Source: Bacteroidota bacterium
GTDB taxonomy: Bacteria > Bacteroidota > Ignavibacteria > Tepidaquicellales > Tepidaquicellaceae
Length of the DNA: 54,399 nt
Direction: 5' to 3'
Assembly: GCA_018266895.1 (NCBI GenBank)
Contig: JAFDZQ010000038.1
Span: 19,421 to 73,819 of the forward strand
Shown here: in pieces, positions 7,943 through 17,240 of the stretch
Position numbering within the stretch: the first letter of the stretch is position 1
How the letters are laid out: the number at the start of each line of letters is the position of its first letter
Made by a program: the position numbers and the translations under genes
Notes under the pieces: model-generated
Told to the model about the DNA's origin: nothing
Seen by the model: the letters and a program-made list of their open reading frames with translations, nothing else
The model's database searches: none

Positions 7943-10498
7943 ATGTATAGAATTTATACTCTGATCATAGTATTTCTAATTGTAAATTCAATTGTTTCTG
8001 CACAGAATTTAAGAGATTCCGCTATAACTGATTACTCAGGCCTAAAAGGAAGGATAGTAAGTGATAAGGACATCAATCTGGCAAATATACCCGTTAAGAT
8101 CTTCAATGAGACAAAAAATTATAAAGCATACTCTGATGAAAGCGGGCAATACTTCATAACGACTGAACCGGGAATTTATACAATCACTGTAAATTATCCC
8201 GGATTCAGCTCTTACGAATATAAAAATTTTTCTTTAAAAAGCGGGGAAACAAAGACTCTGGATATTGTAATGATAGAAAAAATTGTAAGCACGGAAGAGA
8301 TTGAAGTTGAAGGAGTATTCAGACAAAGGCAGGAAGATCTCAGAACAAGTTTATATAATTTCAAACCGCAAAGTGTAAAGATTCTCCCCGGGGCAGTGGA
8401 AGATGTACTGAGATCTCTTCAGTCACTTCCTGGTGTTACTACTCCTAATGATTTCACTTCACAGCTTGTTATCAGAGGTTCCGGTCCTGACCAGAATCTC
8501 ATTGTAATGGATGATGTGGAAATATTTAATCCGTACAGACTTTACGGACTTGTCAGTATGTTCAATCCTGAAACTCTCAGTGATATAACTTTGATTACCG
8601 GCGGATTTCCGGCAAAATACGGGGACAGACTGTCAGCGGTTCTTGATGTGATGAATAAAGAAGGTGATAGAAAAAATTCTTTTAAAGGAATAATAAATAC
8701 CAGCATTACAAATGCAAATGTGATTTTTAACGGTAAGAATCCTTTAAAACTGCCCGGTTCATGGCTGATCTCGAGCAGAAGGACTTATTACGATCTTATC
8801 ATCGGACCATTTGCAAAAAAAGCCGGTTTGATCACTGAAGATTCTTCATTTCCTTCATTCAAAGACCTGCAGTTTAAATTTGCTCTCGGTCCTTTCAGAA
8901 AAAATAAGTTCATAATAAACGGAGTATTTTCAAAAGACGGGGTGGATATTATACCCGGAGCGGAGAGCAAACAGGCAGACAGTGTAGCAGTTACCGATGT
9001 TACAAAAAATGACATGCTTTCATTTGCATGGCATTATGCGCCAAATCAGAAGTTTGTTTCCAGGACAACGTTTTCATGGTACAGAAACAGCGGTGATAAT
9101 GATTTTAACAGCGAACTTCTGGATCCGCTGATTGACAATGAAAATTATTCTCCTGAAAAGAGAGACAGTCTGAGACAGATCGGAGCTTTTCTTGGTCTGG
9201 AGTTTGATTCCAAGTATGTATTCAGAAAATATTCTATCGGAAATAAATCCGTAATAATTAACAAAAAGTCTGAACAGGAATTCGGCGGCGGAGTGGACAT
9301 TGTCAGAACAGATCTTTCTTATAATCTTAAAATTGACGATAAACTAAGAGCATTTTTCAACAATTTTCCGGCAGCTTCTGCTTTTCAGGATAATTTCAGG
9401 CTGGAAGGTGAAGATAACGTCAGAGCTTATTTATACGGTCAGAGTATGTTTAAATTAAGTAACAGATTTTTTATACAGCCATCAGTAAGATTCGATTATT
9501 TCCAGATCATTAAAACACCTTACATAGCTCCGAGACTGAATTTAGGTTATGCAATTGATCCGTTAACAACGATCAGAACATCGGCAGGAATTTATTATCA
9601 GTCTCCCGGACTCGAGAAATTAGTTGACGGCAGGGCGTTTTTTGATCTTAAAGGTGCGGATAAAAAAGGATTGAAAGCCGAGAACGCAATTCATTTCATT
9701 GCAGGCATTGACAGATGGATTAACAATGAATGGTTTGCTAAAATAGAAGGATATTATAAAAAATTCAGTAACCTCATTGTTCAGGAAAAATTAACAGGAT
9801 ACAGATACAGATATACGCTTGAAGATCCTTCTAATACTGATCCTGTGTATGTTAAGGATTATGAAAACTGGATCAGGTCTGACGTAAAACTACCCTACGA
9901 TTCTCTCACAACAAATCCCGTTAACGCTTCTTCCGGAAACGCTTACGGATTTGAAATCAGTCTTGAAAAAAAATATGTAAATGCAAACACCAAACTATAC
10001 GGCTGGATAAATTATTCTCTTTCGTTTTCTGACAGGGAAAAATACGGAATAACGAATCCTTACAGATTTGACCAGAGGCATATTGCAAATATCGTTTTGA
10101 ATTACAGAGTTAACAACTGGCTGGAACTCGGAGCAAGATGGTCTTATGCAACAAATTTTCCGGTTACCACACCTGTCGGGATCACTCCGAGAATTGTCGG
10201 AGATTCGATAGCCGTTAATCCTGTAACAAGGGAAGTGATCTTTAATCTTGATTACGGCGGACAGGTAAATACTTACAATGACAAAAAACCTGCTTATCAC
10301 AGACTTGACTTCAGAGCAACGGCTTATACACATTTCTGGTCATCTGACTGGGCATTTTATATTGATGTCATAAATGTGTACAACAGAAAAAATGTTCTTG
10401 GGTATGATTATTTTCTTGACAAGGATCTGAATGTCAAAAGAAAAGTCATCGGTATGTTTCCGATACTTCCGACAATTGGCATCAATGTTAAATTTTAA
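7943..10498 (+). CDS. TonB-dependent receptor with carboxypeptidase-regulatory domain
   Basis: An 851-residue outer-membrane receptor. The signal peptide covers residues 1-21 (...SIVSAQ). A carboxypeptidase regulatory-like beta domain spans about 30-110 (LKGRIVSDKDINLANIPVKIFNE...GIYTITVNYPGFSSYE). The plug spans about 130-240 (LPGAVEDVLRSLQSLPGV...QLVIRGSGPDQNLIVMDDV split across strands) and a beta-barrel follows, ending in Phe (...GINVKF) as barrel proteins do. No SusD-like lipoprotein follows, so this is not a classical Sus pair. The ligand is unknown; TonB/ExbBD energisation is assumed from the family. Confidence 0.93.
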   Translation: MYRIYTLIIVFLIVNSIVSAQNLRDSAITDYSGLKGRIVSDKDINLANIPVKIFNETKNYKAYSDESGQYFITTEPGIYTITVNYPGFSSYEYKNFSLKSGETKTLDIVMIEKIVSTEEIEVEGVFRQRQEDLRTSLYNFKPQSVKILPGAVEDVLRSLQSLPGVTTPNDFTSQLVIRGSGPDQNLIVMDDVEIFNPYRLYGLVSMFNPETLSDITLITGGFPAKYGDRLSAVLDVMNKEGDRKNSFKGIINTSITNANVIFNGKNPLKLPGSWLISSRRTYYDLIIGPFAKKAGLITEDSSFPSFKDLQFKFALGPFRKNKFIINGVFSKDGVDIIPGAESKQADSVAVTDVTKNDMLSFAWHYAPNQKFVSRTTFSWYRNSGDNDFNSELLDPLIDNENYSPEKRDSLRQIGAFLGLEFDSKYVFRKYSIGNKSVIINKKSEQEFGGGVDIVRTDLSYNLKIDDKLRAFFNNFPAASAFQDNFRLEGEDNVRAYLYGQSMFKLSNRFFIQPSVRFDYFQIIKTPYIAPRLNLGYAIDPLTTIRTSAGIYYQSPGLEKLVDGRAFFDLKGADKKGLKAENAIHFIAGIDRWINNEWFAKIEGYYKKFSNLIVQEKLTGYRYRYTLEDPSNTDPVYVKDYENWIRSDVKLPYDSLTTNPVNASSGNAYGFEISLEKKYVNANTKLYGWINYSLSFSDREKYGITNPYRFDQRHIANIVLNYRVNNWLELGARWSYATNFPVTTPVGITPRIVGDSIAVNPVTREVIFNLDYGGQVNTYNDKKPAYHRLDFRATAYTHFWSSDWAFYIDVINVYNRKNVLGYDYFLDKDLNVKRKVIGMFPILPTIGINVKF

Positions 10499-10708
10499 GT
10501 TTTGTTCTATGGCTGAAAATTAAATTATCCGGTAATGATTTAATTTTTGAAATTCTATCCCAGAAGATACATTTTCTCACAACTTTCTTTTGTTTAAGTG
10601 ACGTCTCACTGCCTTAAAAGACATCAGGCCGTAAAATATCCTATACCTTAATTGTCATATTTCATAATTTACGCAGATTTTTCCGTGACTGTATATTTTA
10701 AAAGAAAC

Positions 10709-11461
10709 ATGACAATTAAATTCATAAAGATAACCGTAATGGTTCTGCTGATATTCATTCAGGCAGATTATTCGAATTCACAGACTGAGGATTCCTTAAA
10801 ATCCGCCTGGTCGGGAGCATTCAGTCTGAACGGTCTTTATCAGAGCGGAAATACAAACAAGATCTATGTTTCAGGAAAAGGGGAAATTAAAAATTCGGGA
10901 AAGGTCATTGAAACAATTTTAAGCACTTATCTCGGTTACGGTGAATCAAACAACAAAAAGGACAATAATGATTTTTACTCCTCACTGACAGCTGATCTTT
11001 TTTATACAAATGAGTGGTCTCCGTTTCTGCTGGAATTCATTGAGTTTAATTTTGCAAGCGGAATAGATTTCAGAAATCAGACAGGTGCGGGCATCAAGTA
11101 TTCTTTTATTAAATCCGAAAAGCATAAATCATCTGTCTCCGCCGCATTCATTTACGATTATACAAATCTGACTTCAAAGCCAGGTAATTCCAAAAAAGAA
11201 ACACCCAGATTATCTCTCAGATTAAAGACGAAACAATTTTTTTTTAACGGAAAAATGAATTTTTCGTTTGTATCATTTTATCAGCCCTCCCTGAAAGAAC
11301 TCTCGAATGCGATCTTCAGATTGGAATCAATTTTAGAAATTCCCCTCTCAAAACAATTCTCCGTTAATGCGACTTACAAATACATTAAAGATGATGTCGT
11401 GTCAGTCGGAAGAAAAAGAGTCGACGCAAAATTGACATTCGGAGCCGGATTTAATTTTTAA
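10709..11461 (+). CDS. DUF481 family outer-membrane beta-barrel protein
   Basis: A predicted outer-membrane barrel of the DUF481/YdiY family, of unknown role. I use the ATG at 10709 because MTIKFIKITVMVLLIFIQAD begins a proper signal peptide (cleavage near SNSQ); the frame stays open upstream to a TTG at 10652. The mature protein starts with W-x-G-x-F-x-LNGLYQSGNTN, the DUF481 opening, has alternating beta-strand residues throughout and ends in Phe (LTFGAGFNF). Its 3' neighbour is 446 bp away, so it is probably monocistronic. Confidence 0.82.
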   Translation: MTIKFIKITVMVLLIFIQADYSNSQTEDSLKSAWSGAFSLNGLYQSGNTNKIYVSGKGEIKNSGKVIETILSTYLGYGESNNKKDNNDFYSSLTADLFYTNEWSPFLLEFIEFNFASGIDFRNQTGAGIKYSFIKSEKHKSSVSAAFIYDYTNLTSKPGNSKKETPRLSLRLKTKQFFFNGKMNFSFVSFYQPSLKELSNAIFRLESILEIPLSKQFSVNATYKYIKDDVVSVGRKRVDAKLTFGAGFNF

Positions 11462-11907
11462 CAGATTCAGTGAAAGTCCTTATTAAAATTTCAGAATGCA
11501 AAACCGATCTCTTTGTAATTCCTGCATACTCCTGTCAGGGGTTACCCTCTGGGTCATCCACTCATTAAAGCTTAATTCTAATTTAAATTCTTTGTGATTG
11601 TATCCCACTTAATCGGCATGCCTGCCTTGCTGTTTACCTCGCTATAAGCGGAAAAGGAGAGTATCTCAAAACAAATAATAAAATTTAACCATTAAGTCTT
11701 GAAGGCTCAAGGATTGCTATTTTTAAAATATTTTTTCTTCGTGTCTTGGTGCCATAGTGGTAAAATGGATGTTTTGAAAAATCTTCAAAGCTGAATTATT
11801 AGTTCATTTCAAAATGTTCTGGAAGACAATGACCTGAACAAGATAATATACCTGAATATGCAATTTCAAAAGTAAACTGAAATATGTAATTTGACTTATA
11901 ATATTTT
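11462..11907. other. 446-bp gene-free region
   Basis: No convincing gene. It contains GC-richer patches (11530-11570, 11610-11655) that give only short open stretches on the minus strand, such as a 24-codon frame reading MTQRVTPDRSMQ. At about 11695-11765 there is word-like sequence (cttcgtgtcttggtgccatagtgg) similar in style to the decayed repeats at 6447-6569 and 24790-24895. It may hold old repeat debris. Confidence 0.5.
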
Positions 11908-12501
11908 ATGATAAAATTTACGATAACATTTATTTTTTTATTATTACTGCCTCTTTCAGTATTTGCAGATTCACCTCTTACTTCCACACCGATTAGCAAC
12001 GCTTACGAAGATAAGGAAATTGTTATGAAAGCAAAAACCGAAGGGACAATGAACAAAGAAATTGCGGATTATCTGCATGAAAAAACAAATCCATTGGATA
12101 TTAAAGCCGCAGTGATTAATGTATTAGGATGGGATTTTAACGGTAAAAAAAATGCTGAAATATATTGCGGAATTATCTTTGGAAAACAGATCATGGAATC
12201 AGATATAAGTTTATTAAGCGCTCATGATAATTTCGTCATAGGTTATCTTAAAGCTCTTGATGATTACTTCTATCCGTATAAGGCTGTTCCTTTTCTGAGG
12301 GGAGCGCAGAAAGAATTGAACGACAGCTACACTGTTTCAATCATACTTGCTCTTGCAAGAGCGCAGAATGCTGATTTTTGCAGTTCCTGGAAATATGTGA
12401 ATAAAGTTTTCCGGAATAAGAGCCTGGATAAAGATTTGAGGAGTGATGCTGAAAAGATTATTTATGATTATATGGTATTGTATAAAAATGACTGCAAATA
12501 A
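11908..12501 (+). CDS. secreted hypothetical protein, helical
   Basis: A 197-residue protein with a clear signal peptide (residues 1-21, ending SVFADS). The mature part is mostly helical, with a pattern of paired helices (DIKAAVINVLGWDFNGKKNAEIY, then AHDNFVIGYLKALDDYF and TVSIILALARAQ) that resembles HEAT or similar alpha-solenoid repeats. I do not recognise a family. Three cysteines (in IYCGI, DFCSS and near the C-terminal NDCK) could form a disulfide. It starts 59 bp before the thiolase, with no terminator between them, but there is no functional link. Confidence 0.7.
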   Translation: MIKFTITFIFLLLLPLSVFADSPLTSTPISNAYEDKEIVMKAKTEGTMNKEIADYLHEKTNPLDIKAAVINVLGWDFNGKKNAEIYCGIIFGKQIMESDISLLSAHDNFVIGYLKALDDYFYPYKAVPFLRGAQKELNDSYTVSIILALARAQNADFCSSWKYVNKVFRNKSLDKDLRSDAEKIIYDYMVLYKNDCK

Positions 12502-12560
12502 AATTTTTGAACATAAACACACTTGTCCGCGATACATTTATTTAAGAATTAAAAAACAAA

Positions 12561-13766
12561 ATGAAAGAAGTATTTATAATTGATGCATTAAGGACACCGA
12601 TTGGAAAATTCGGAGGTTCTCTCAAAGATATCAGACCGGATGATATGGCAGCAATGCTTATCAGCGGGATTGTAAAAAGAATTTTTGATTCAGCTAATAT
12701 TCCCGTGGAAGAAATTGAAGATGTAATTCTGGGAAATGCAAACGGCGCAGGTGAAGAAAACAGAAATGTCGCAAGAATGAGTCTGCTTCTCGCAGGTCTG
12801 CCTGTAACAACGGGTGGTGTTACTGTTAACCGGCTTTGCGGTTCAGGTATGCAGGCATTCATTGACGGAGTCAGAGGCATCCGCAACGGTGAAGGTGAAT
12901 GCTATCTTGCAGGTGGAACAGAGTCAATGACAAGAGCACCGTTCGTAATTGCAAAAAACCCGGAGCCCTTCGGAAGAAAAGCTGAAATGTTTGACACAAC
13001 TATCGGATGGAGGTTTACAAACCCAAAACTTGCCAAACTTTATCATCCGTATTCAATGGGAGAAACTGCAGAGAATGTTGCGGAGAAATACAAGATCACA
13101 AGAGAAGAGCAGGATGAGTTTGCATTTGATTCTCAGATGAAAGCCAAGAATGCAATAGAGTCAGGTAAGTTTAGAGATGAGATATTTCCTGTAGACATAA
13201 GGTTAAAAAAGGATATTGTCAAATTTGATAAAGATGAATTTGCAAGATTTGATACTTCGGTTGAAGCATTGTCAAAGCTAAAACCTGCATTCAGGGAAGG
13301 CGGTACGGTAACTGCGGGAAATTCGAGCGGAATAAATGACGGCGCAAGCCTGATCCTGATAGCTTCAGAAGATTTCGTCAGGAAATACAAACTTAAACCC
13401 AGAGCCAGATATGTGTCTTCAGCCATAGCAGGAGTTGATCCTTCGTGTATGGGCATCGGACCTGTCCCCGCGACAAAGAAGGCTCTCGGCAGAGCAGGAC
13501 TGAAAACGGAAGACATAGATCTTATAGAACTGAACGAAGCATTTGCAGCGCAGAGTATAGCATGCATAAACGAACTCGGTCTTGATAAAAGTAAAATTAA
13601 CATTAACGGAGGAGCTATAGCTCTGGGACATCCACTGGGCAGCAGCGGTTCGAGAATCATAATTACACTTCTGAATGAACTTGAAAAGCAGAATAAAAAA
13701 ACCGGTCTTGCCGCGATGTGTATAGGAGTCGGACAGGGAATTGCGACTGTAATTGAAAGAATTTAA
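12561..13766 (+). CDS. acetyl-CoA C-acyltransferase (thiolase)
   Basis: A 401-residue type II thiolase that joins two acetyl-CoA or cleaves 3-ketoacyl-CoA in the cytoplasm. The nucleophile is Cys93 in NRLCGSGMQ; the other active-site residues are His357 in GHPLGSSG and Cys387 in MCIGVGQG. NELNEAFAAQ and GGTESMTRAPF are further family motifs. Length and motif wording are closest to acetyl-CoA acetyltransferase and beta-ketoadipyl-CoA thiolase. No other beta-oxidation or butanoate gene is adjacent, so the pathway (fatty acid degradation, ketone or aromatic catabolism) is open. Confidence 0.95.
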   Translation: MKEVFIIDALRTPIGKFGGSLKDIRPDDMAAMLISGIVKRIFDSANIPVEEIEDVILGNANGAGEENRNVARMSLLLAGLPVTTGGVTVNRLCGSGMQAFIDGVRGIRNGEGECYLAGGTESMTRAPFVIAKNPEPFGRKAEMFDTTIGWRFTNPKLAKLYHPYSMGETAENVAEKYKITREEQDEFAFDSQMKAKNAIESGKFRDEIFPVDIRLKKDIVKFDKDEFARFDTSVEALSKLKPAFREGGTVTAGNSSGINDGASLILIASEDFVRKYKLKPRARYVSSAIAGVDPSCMGIGPVPATKKALGRAGLKTEDIDLIELNEAFAAQSIACINELGLDKSKININGGAIALGHPLGSSGSRIIITLLNELEKQNKKTGLAAMCIGVGQGIATVIERI

Positions 13767-13919
13767 ATTAATAATATCAGAAAAGAATTTAACCGAATCT
13801 CCGGAATATTAATTTTGAAAAGAGAAGTAACAGCATCCGGATTTTGAAAATAATGATACAGAATTATTTTCTTTGAAATGTATGATTAAAATTTTTACAG
13901 AAAATACAAAATCACTATA

Positions 13920-14501
13920 ATGTCTTTTCCTAATCAGCTTTCCGTTTTAAGAATATTACTGACACCGCTGTTTCTGTATCTGTTTCTTTCGGAAAATTTA
14001 CTTTACAAGAAACTGTCACTGCCGGTTTTTTTCATAGCCGTTCTGACAGACTGGATCGACGGCTGGCATGCAAGGAAATACGGACTGATATCGACTTTCG
14101 GGATTTTTATAGATCCTCTCGCCGATAAGATACTCACATCAGCTGCATTTATCGGATTTTACAAGCTGGGAATAATGCCTTTCTGGATGGTTGCAGTAAT
14201 TGTTTCAAGAGACATTGTCATAACACTGCTCCGGTCTTACAGGGAATACAGCGGATATGCAATGAAAACTTCGTTAGCGGCGAAGACAAAGACTTTTATT
14301 CAGATGACTTACATTTTTTTAATGATAATTATGATCTGCGCACTGTCATTTCAGATCGATGAAACCACTAAGACAGCAATCAATGAATTTATACGGTCTG
14401 ATACAAATTACGTTCTGATGCTTGTAATAACTCTGCTGACTTTATATACAGGGATCACTTATTTTTTTGAATCAAAAACTACGGAAGTATTATCAGAATG
14501 A
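13920..14501 (+). CDS. pgsA: CDP-diacylglycerol--glycerol-3-phosphate 3-phosphatidyltransferase
   Basis: An inner-membrane enzyme that makes phosphatidylglycerol phosphate from CDP-diacylglycerol and glycerol-3-phosphate. The CDP-alcohol phosphatidyltransferase motif D-x2-D-G-x2-A-R-x8-G-x3-D-x3-D is intact as DWIDGWHARKYG...FGIFIDPLADK at about residues 41-66. Several hydrophobic segments follow. Its stop overlaps the start of pgpA by four bases (ATGA), and pgpA encodes the next enzyme of the pathway, which supports pgsA over other members of this superfamily. Confidence 0.93.
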   Translation: MSFPNQLSVLRILLTPLFLYLFLSENLLYKKLSLPVFFIAVLTDWIDGWHARKYGLISTFGIFIDPLADKILTSAAFIGFYKLGIMPFWMVAVIVSRDIVITLLRSYREYSGYAMKTSLAAKTKTFIQMTYIFLMIIMICALSFQIDETTKTAINEFIRSDTNYVLMLVITLLTLYTGITYFFESKTTEVLSE

Positions 14502-15025
14502 GATTTATTAAAGAAAAAGCGGTTGCAGATGAAAGTGTAAAAGCTGATTTGTTCAGCAGAATATTCTCTTCCTGTTTTTTTATCGGATACATTCCCAAAG
14601 CTAGCGGAACATTCGGAAGTTTATTCGGATTGCTGTTTTTCCTTATAGATGATTTCAGGAAACCGGAAATACTTATTCCTGCAATAATAGTTTGTTTCAT
14701 AACAGGAATTTTCACATCAGCCGTAATGATGAAAAGATACGGAGACGATCCTTCCGTGGTTGTAATCGATGAAGTCGTGGGAATGTGGATTACCGTAATG
14801 GTCTATCTTTTTTTTACAAAAGGCGAATACGGAATTTATACTTTAATACTATTATTCTTTGCATTCAGATTCTTTGACATTGTAAAAATCCAGCCCGCGA
14901 AGTTTTATGATAACTCCAAAACCGCATTTGGTGTGATGATGGATGACGTGATAGCCGGAATTTATGCAGGAGTTTCGGCATTCGCATTAGTTTATATTGT
15001 ATCAGTAATAATTACGCATACCTGA
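14498..15025 (+). CDS. pgpA: phosphatidylglycerophosphatase A
   Basis: Removes the phosphate from phosphatidylglycerol phosphate to give phosphatidylglycerol, directly after the PgsA step. The PgpA signature is present: IPKASGTFGSLFG near residue 33, VVIDEVVGMWIT near the middle and FRFFDIVKIQPAKF followed by GVMMDDVIAGIYAG. The conserved aspartates (IDE, FD, DD) are those expected to bind Mg2+. The ATG overlaps the pgsA stop, so translation is probably coupled. cinA follows after 2 bases. Confidence 0.93.
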   Translation: MRFIKEKAVADESVKADLFSRIFSSCFFIGYIPKASGTFGSLFGLLFFLIDDFRKPEILIPAIIVCFITGIFTSAVMMKRYGDDPSVVVIDEVVGMWITVMVYLFFTKGEYGIYTLILLFFAFRFFDIVKIQPAKFYDNSKTAFGVMMDDVIAGIYAGVSAFALVYIVSVIITHT

Positions 15026-15027
15026 TT

Positions 15028-16290
15028 ATGAGATCTAAAATTATTTCAATAGGAGATGAAATTCTGATCGGTCAGATCGTCAATACGAATGCAGCTTATC
15101 TCGGAGATAAATTATTCTCTGCAGGAATACCGGTTGAAAAGACAACAGTGATCTGTGATGAAGAAAATGCTCTGCTTGCCGAACTTGATGACTCTCTGAG
15201 TAATTATGATGTGACAATTATTACAGGAGGTCTAGGACCAACTCACGACGATATAACCAAACCCGTAATTGTGAAATATTTCGGAGACGAACTTGTTACT
15301 GATGAAGCAGTTTTAAATCATGTCAAAAAAATATTTTCATCAAGGAACATAAAAATGCCTGAAATCAATACAAGGCAGGCGCTTGTCCCGAGAAATTCCG
15401 AAGTAATACATAATGAAAGCGGAACCGCACCCGGAATCTGGATTGAGAAAAACGGAAGGATAGTGATCGCGCTTCCCGGAGTTCCTTATGAAATGAAATC
15501 AATGATTGAAAATGTTGTTCTGCAAAAGCTTAAACTGTTTTTTAAGGACAGGTTAAATGTCATTGTTAAGCAGAAAACACTTCTGACTACAGGGCTTGGC
15601 GAATCCACGCTGAACGAGAGACTCGGCGAAATAAAAGAGATAATTGAAGACGGCAAACTTGCTTTTCTTCCTTCGGCAGAAGGGGTAAGATTAAGGATCA
15701 ATGTTACAGCAGAAAACGAATCAGATGCTAAATTGAAAATCAATTTTATAGAATCAAGAATCAGGAACAAAGCCGGAGATTTTGTATATGGTATTAATGA
15801 GGAGAAGCTGGAAGAAATAACAGGAAAAATTCTCCGGGACAGGCATAAAACACTTTCATTGGCTGAATCATGCACAGGCGGGGAGTTATCTTCAAGGATA
15901 GTGAGCGTAGCCGGCTGTTCGGATTATTACACAGGAGGAGTATGCAGTTATTCCAACAATCAGAAAATAAATCTGCTTGGAGTAAAATCTGAGACTCTTG
16001 AAAGATTCGGAGCTGTCAGTGAAGAAACAGCGATTGAAATGGCTGAAGGAGTAAGAAAACTAATGGGTACGGATTACTCCTTATCCACAACAGGAGTCGC
16101 CGGACCTTCAGGAGGCAGCAGTGAAAAACCAGTCGGATTAGTCTGGATAGGATTTTCATCTATGGAAAAGACATTTGCTGTAAAATTCTTTTTCGGAGAA
16201 AGAAGAGACATTGTAATAAGAAGAGCCGTAATGAGAGCACTGGAAATACTGAGAAGAGAGCTGCTTGGCATCGAGTTGAATTTTTATTAA
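15028..16290 (+). CDS. cinA: CinA family nicotinamide-nucleotide amidohydrolase
   Basis: A two-domain cytoplasmic protein of full family length (420 residues). The N-terminal MoCF-like (COG1058) domain has SIGDEILIGQIVNTNAAYLG and TGGLGPTHDDITK, used in pyrophosphatase activity on ADP-ribose-type substrates. The C-terminal CinA domain has SLAESCTGGELSSRI and STTGVAGPSGG, used for NMN deamidation in pyridine nucleotide recycling. The link to competence is historical. The order pgsA-pgpA-cinA recurs in many bacteria, where cinA often sits beside pgsA. Confidence 0.93.
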   Translation: MRSKIISIGDEILIGQIVNTNAAYLGDKLFSAGIPVEKTTVICDEENALLAELDDSLSNYDVTIITGGLGPTHDDITKPVIVKYFGDELVTDEAVLNHVKKIFSSRNIKMPEINTRQALVPRNSEVIHNESGTAPGIWIEKNGRIVIALPGVPYEMKSMIENVVLQKLKLFFKDRLNVIVKQKTLLTTGLGESTLNERLGEIKEIIEDGKLAFLPSAEGVRLRINVTAENESDAKLKINFIESRIRNKAGDFVYGINEEKLEEITGKILRDRHKTLSLAESCTGGELSSRIVSVAGCSDYYTGGVCSYSNNQKINLLGVKSETLERFGAVSEETAIEMAEGVRKLMGTDYSLSTTGVAGPSGGSSEKPVGLVWIGFSSMEKTFAVKFFFGERRDIVIRRAVMRALEILRRELLGIELNFY

Positions 16291-16308
16291 GCATTAAAAA
16301 TAAAAAAC

Positions 16309-16758
16309 GTGAGCATTGTAAAAGAAATCTATGATGTAACAAAAGACCTTGCAGGAAACAAGATCGCTTTGAATAAAATCAAGAAAGCGCTGCTTACGGA
16401 ATCCAGACTTAATCATAAATTCCTGGAAGAATTGTCAGAGACGGAAAAGAGACTGAGCAAAGAAAGACTTATACAGATAATTAATAATCTTGAAGTATCC
16501 GAACTGAAAGCTGCAATAACATGCGGGCTGCCTCTGGAATTAATTTCAATGAAAAAAGCAGATAAGCAGATGCTTGCTGACCTGGATTCACTCAGAGCAT
16601 TAGACAATGATCTGGAAACCGTCATGGAAAAGGTATATCTGAAAATCGCATATCTGAAAAAGGATTTTAATTCGGAAAATATTAATCTTTACATCAGGGT
16701 AAGAAATATATACAGCTATAATCAGCTTTTGCAGAGAATGCTTTCGAATCAGCAATGA
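16309..16758 (+). CDS. hypothetical helical protein, GTG start
   Basis: A 149-residue cytoplasmic protein of mostly charged heptad-like helices (EELSETEKRLSKERLIQIINNLEV; LDSLRALDNDLETVMEKVYLKIAYLKKDF), with no signal peptide and no motif I recognise. It starts with GTG 18 bases after the cinA stop, so it is probably in the pgsA-pgpA-cinA operon. The conserved-looking centre (AAITCGLPLELISMKKADK) might be a binding surface, but this is not supported further. Confidence 0.68.
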   Translation: MSIVKEIYDVTKDLAGNKIALNKIKKALLTESRLNHKFLEELSETEKRLSKERLIQIINNLEVSELKAAITCGLPLELISMKKADKQMLADLDSLRALDNDLETVMEKVYLKIAYLKKDFNSENINLYIRVRNIYSYNQLLQRMLSNQQ

Positions 16759-16883
16759 AATGCAATGGACTTTGTTTTTCAGAAGTATGCGTTAAAGAAA
16801 TGTAAAATGAATGTTGATAAATAATATATGCGGAGAATATAAATTCAAACGTTATTAATTAAATTTAAAACAGACAGAAAATC

Positions 16884-17150
16884 ATGTACAAAAATAAATT
16901 CAATGAAGAGGATGCGCGGGAGATAGGCGAGAAGCTCGGAATAACATGGGATAAATTTGATCCGGAGCAATTCACTAAAGGACTGAATGTAGAACTCGAA
17001 CACGGTTCACGCGATCCTGAAATAAATGTTACGAACAATGATCCATTGCAGACAGGGAAAATTGCACTTGCTCATCTGAAAGAGATTCCGGATTATTATA
17101 CAAGGCTTGAAAAGATGGAGAAGGAAGCGTCAGAATTCTGGACTGTGTAA
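16884..17150 (+). CDS. DUF5661 family small protein
   Basis: An 88-residue soluble protein. The FNEEDAREIGEKLGI opening, the GLNVELEHGSRDPEINVT core and the KIALAHLKEIPDYYTRLEKME end match what I know of the DUF5661 family, small proteins of unknown function often found near stress or ion-transport genes. The conserved His, Glu and Tyr residues suggest metal or nucleotide contact, but no activity is established. It lies 90 bp upstream of a P-type cation ATPase on the same strand. Confidence 0.75.
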   Translation: MYKNKFNEEDAREIGEKLGITWDKFDPEQFTKGLNVELEHGSRDPEINVTNNDPLQTGKIALAHLKEIPDYYTRLEKMEKEASEFWTV

Positions 17151-17240
17151 TAAATATTATTCAGGATCAGGCATTAAAGAAATACACTGAAAATAATCTT
17201 CCGGATAACCGGGTGACGGATAAACTATTATTAAAAACTG

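Noticed and set aside
7943-10498. SusC/SusD-type polysaccharide utilisation locus
   Set aside because: No SusD-like lipoprotein or glycoside hydrolase is next to the TonB-dependent receptor; the following gene is a DUF481 barrel.
11520-11660. Possible riboswitch or small RNA in the GC-richer patches
   Set aside because: I could not fold a recognisable conserved core, and there is no adjacent terminator or metabolic gene on that strand.
13133-13660. 175-codon open frame antisense to the thiolase
   Set aside because: It mirrors the codon pattern of a well-supported thiolase with all active-site motifs; it has no motif of its own.
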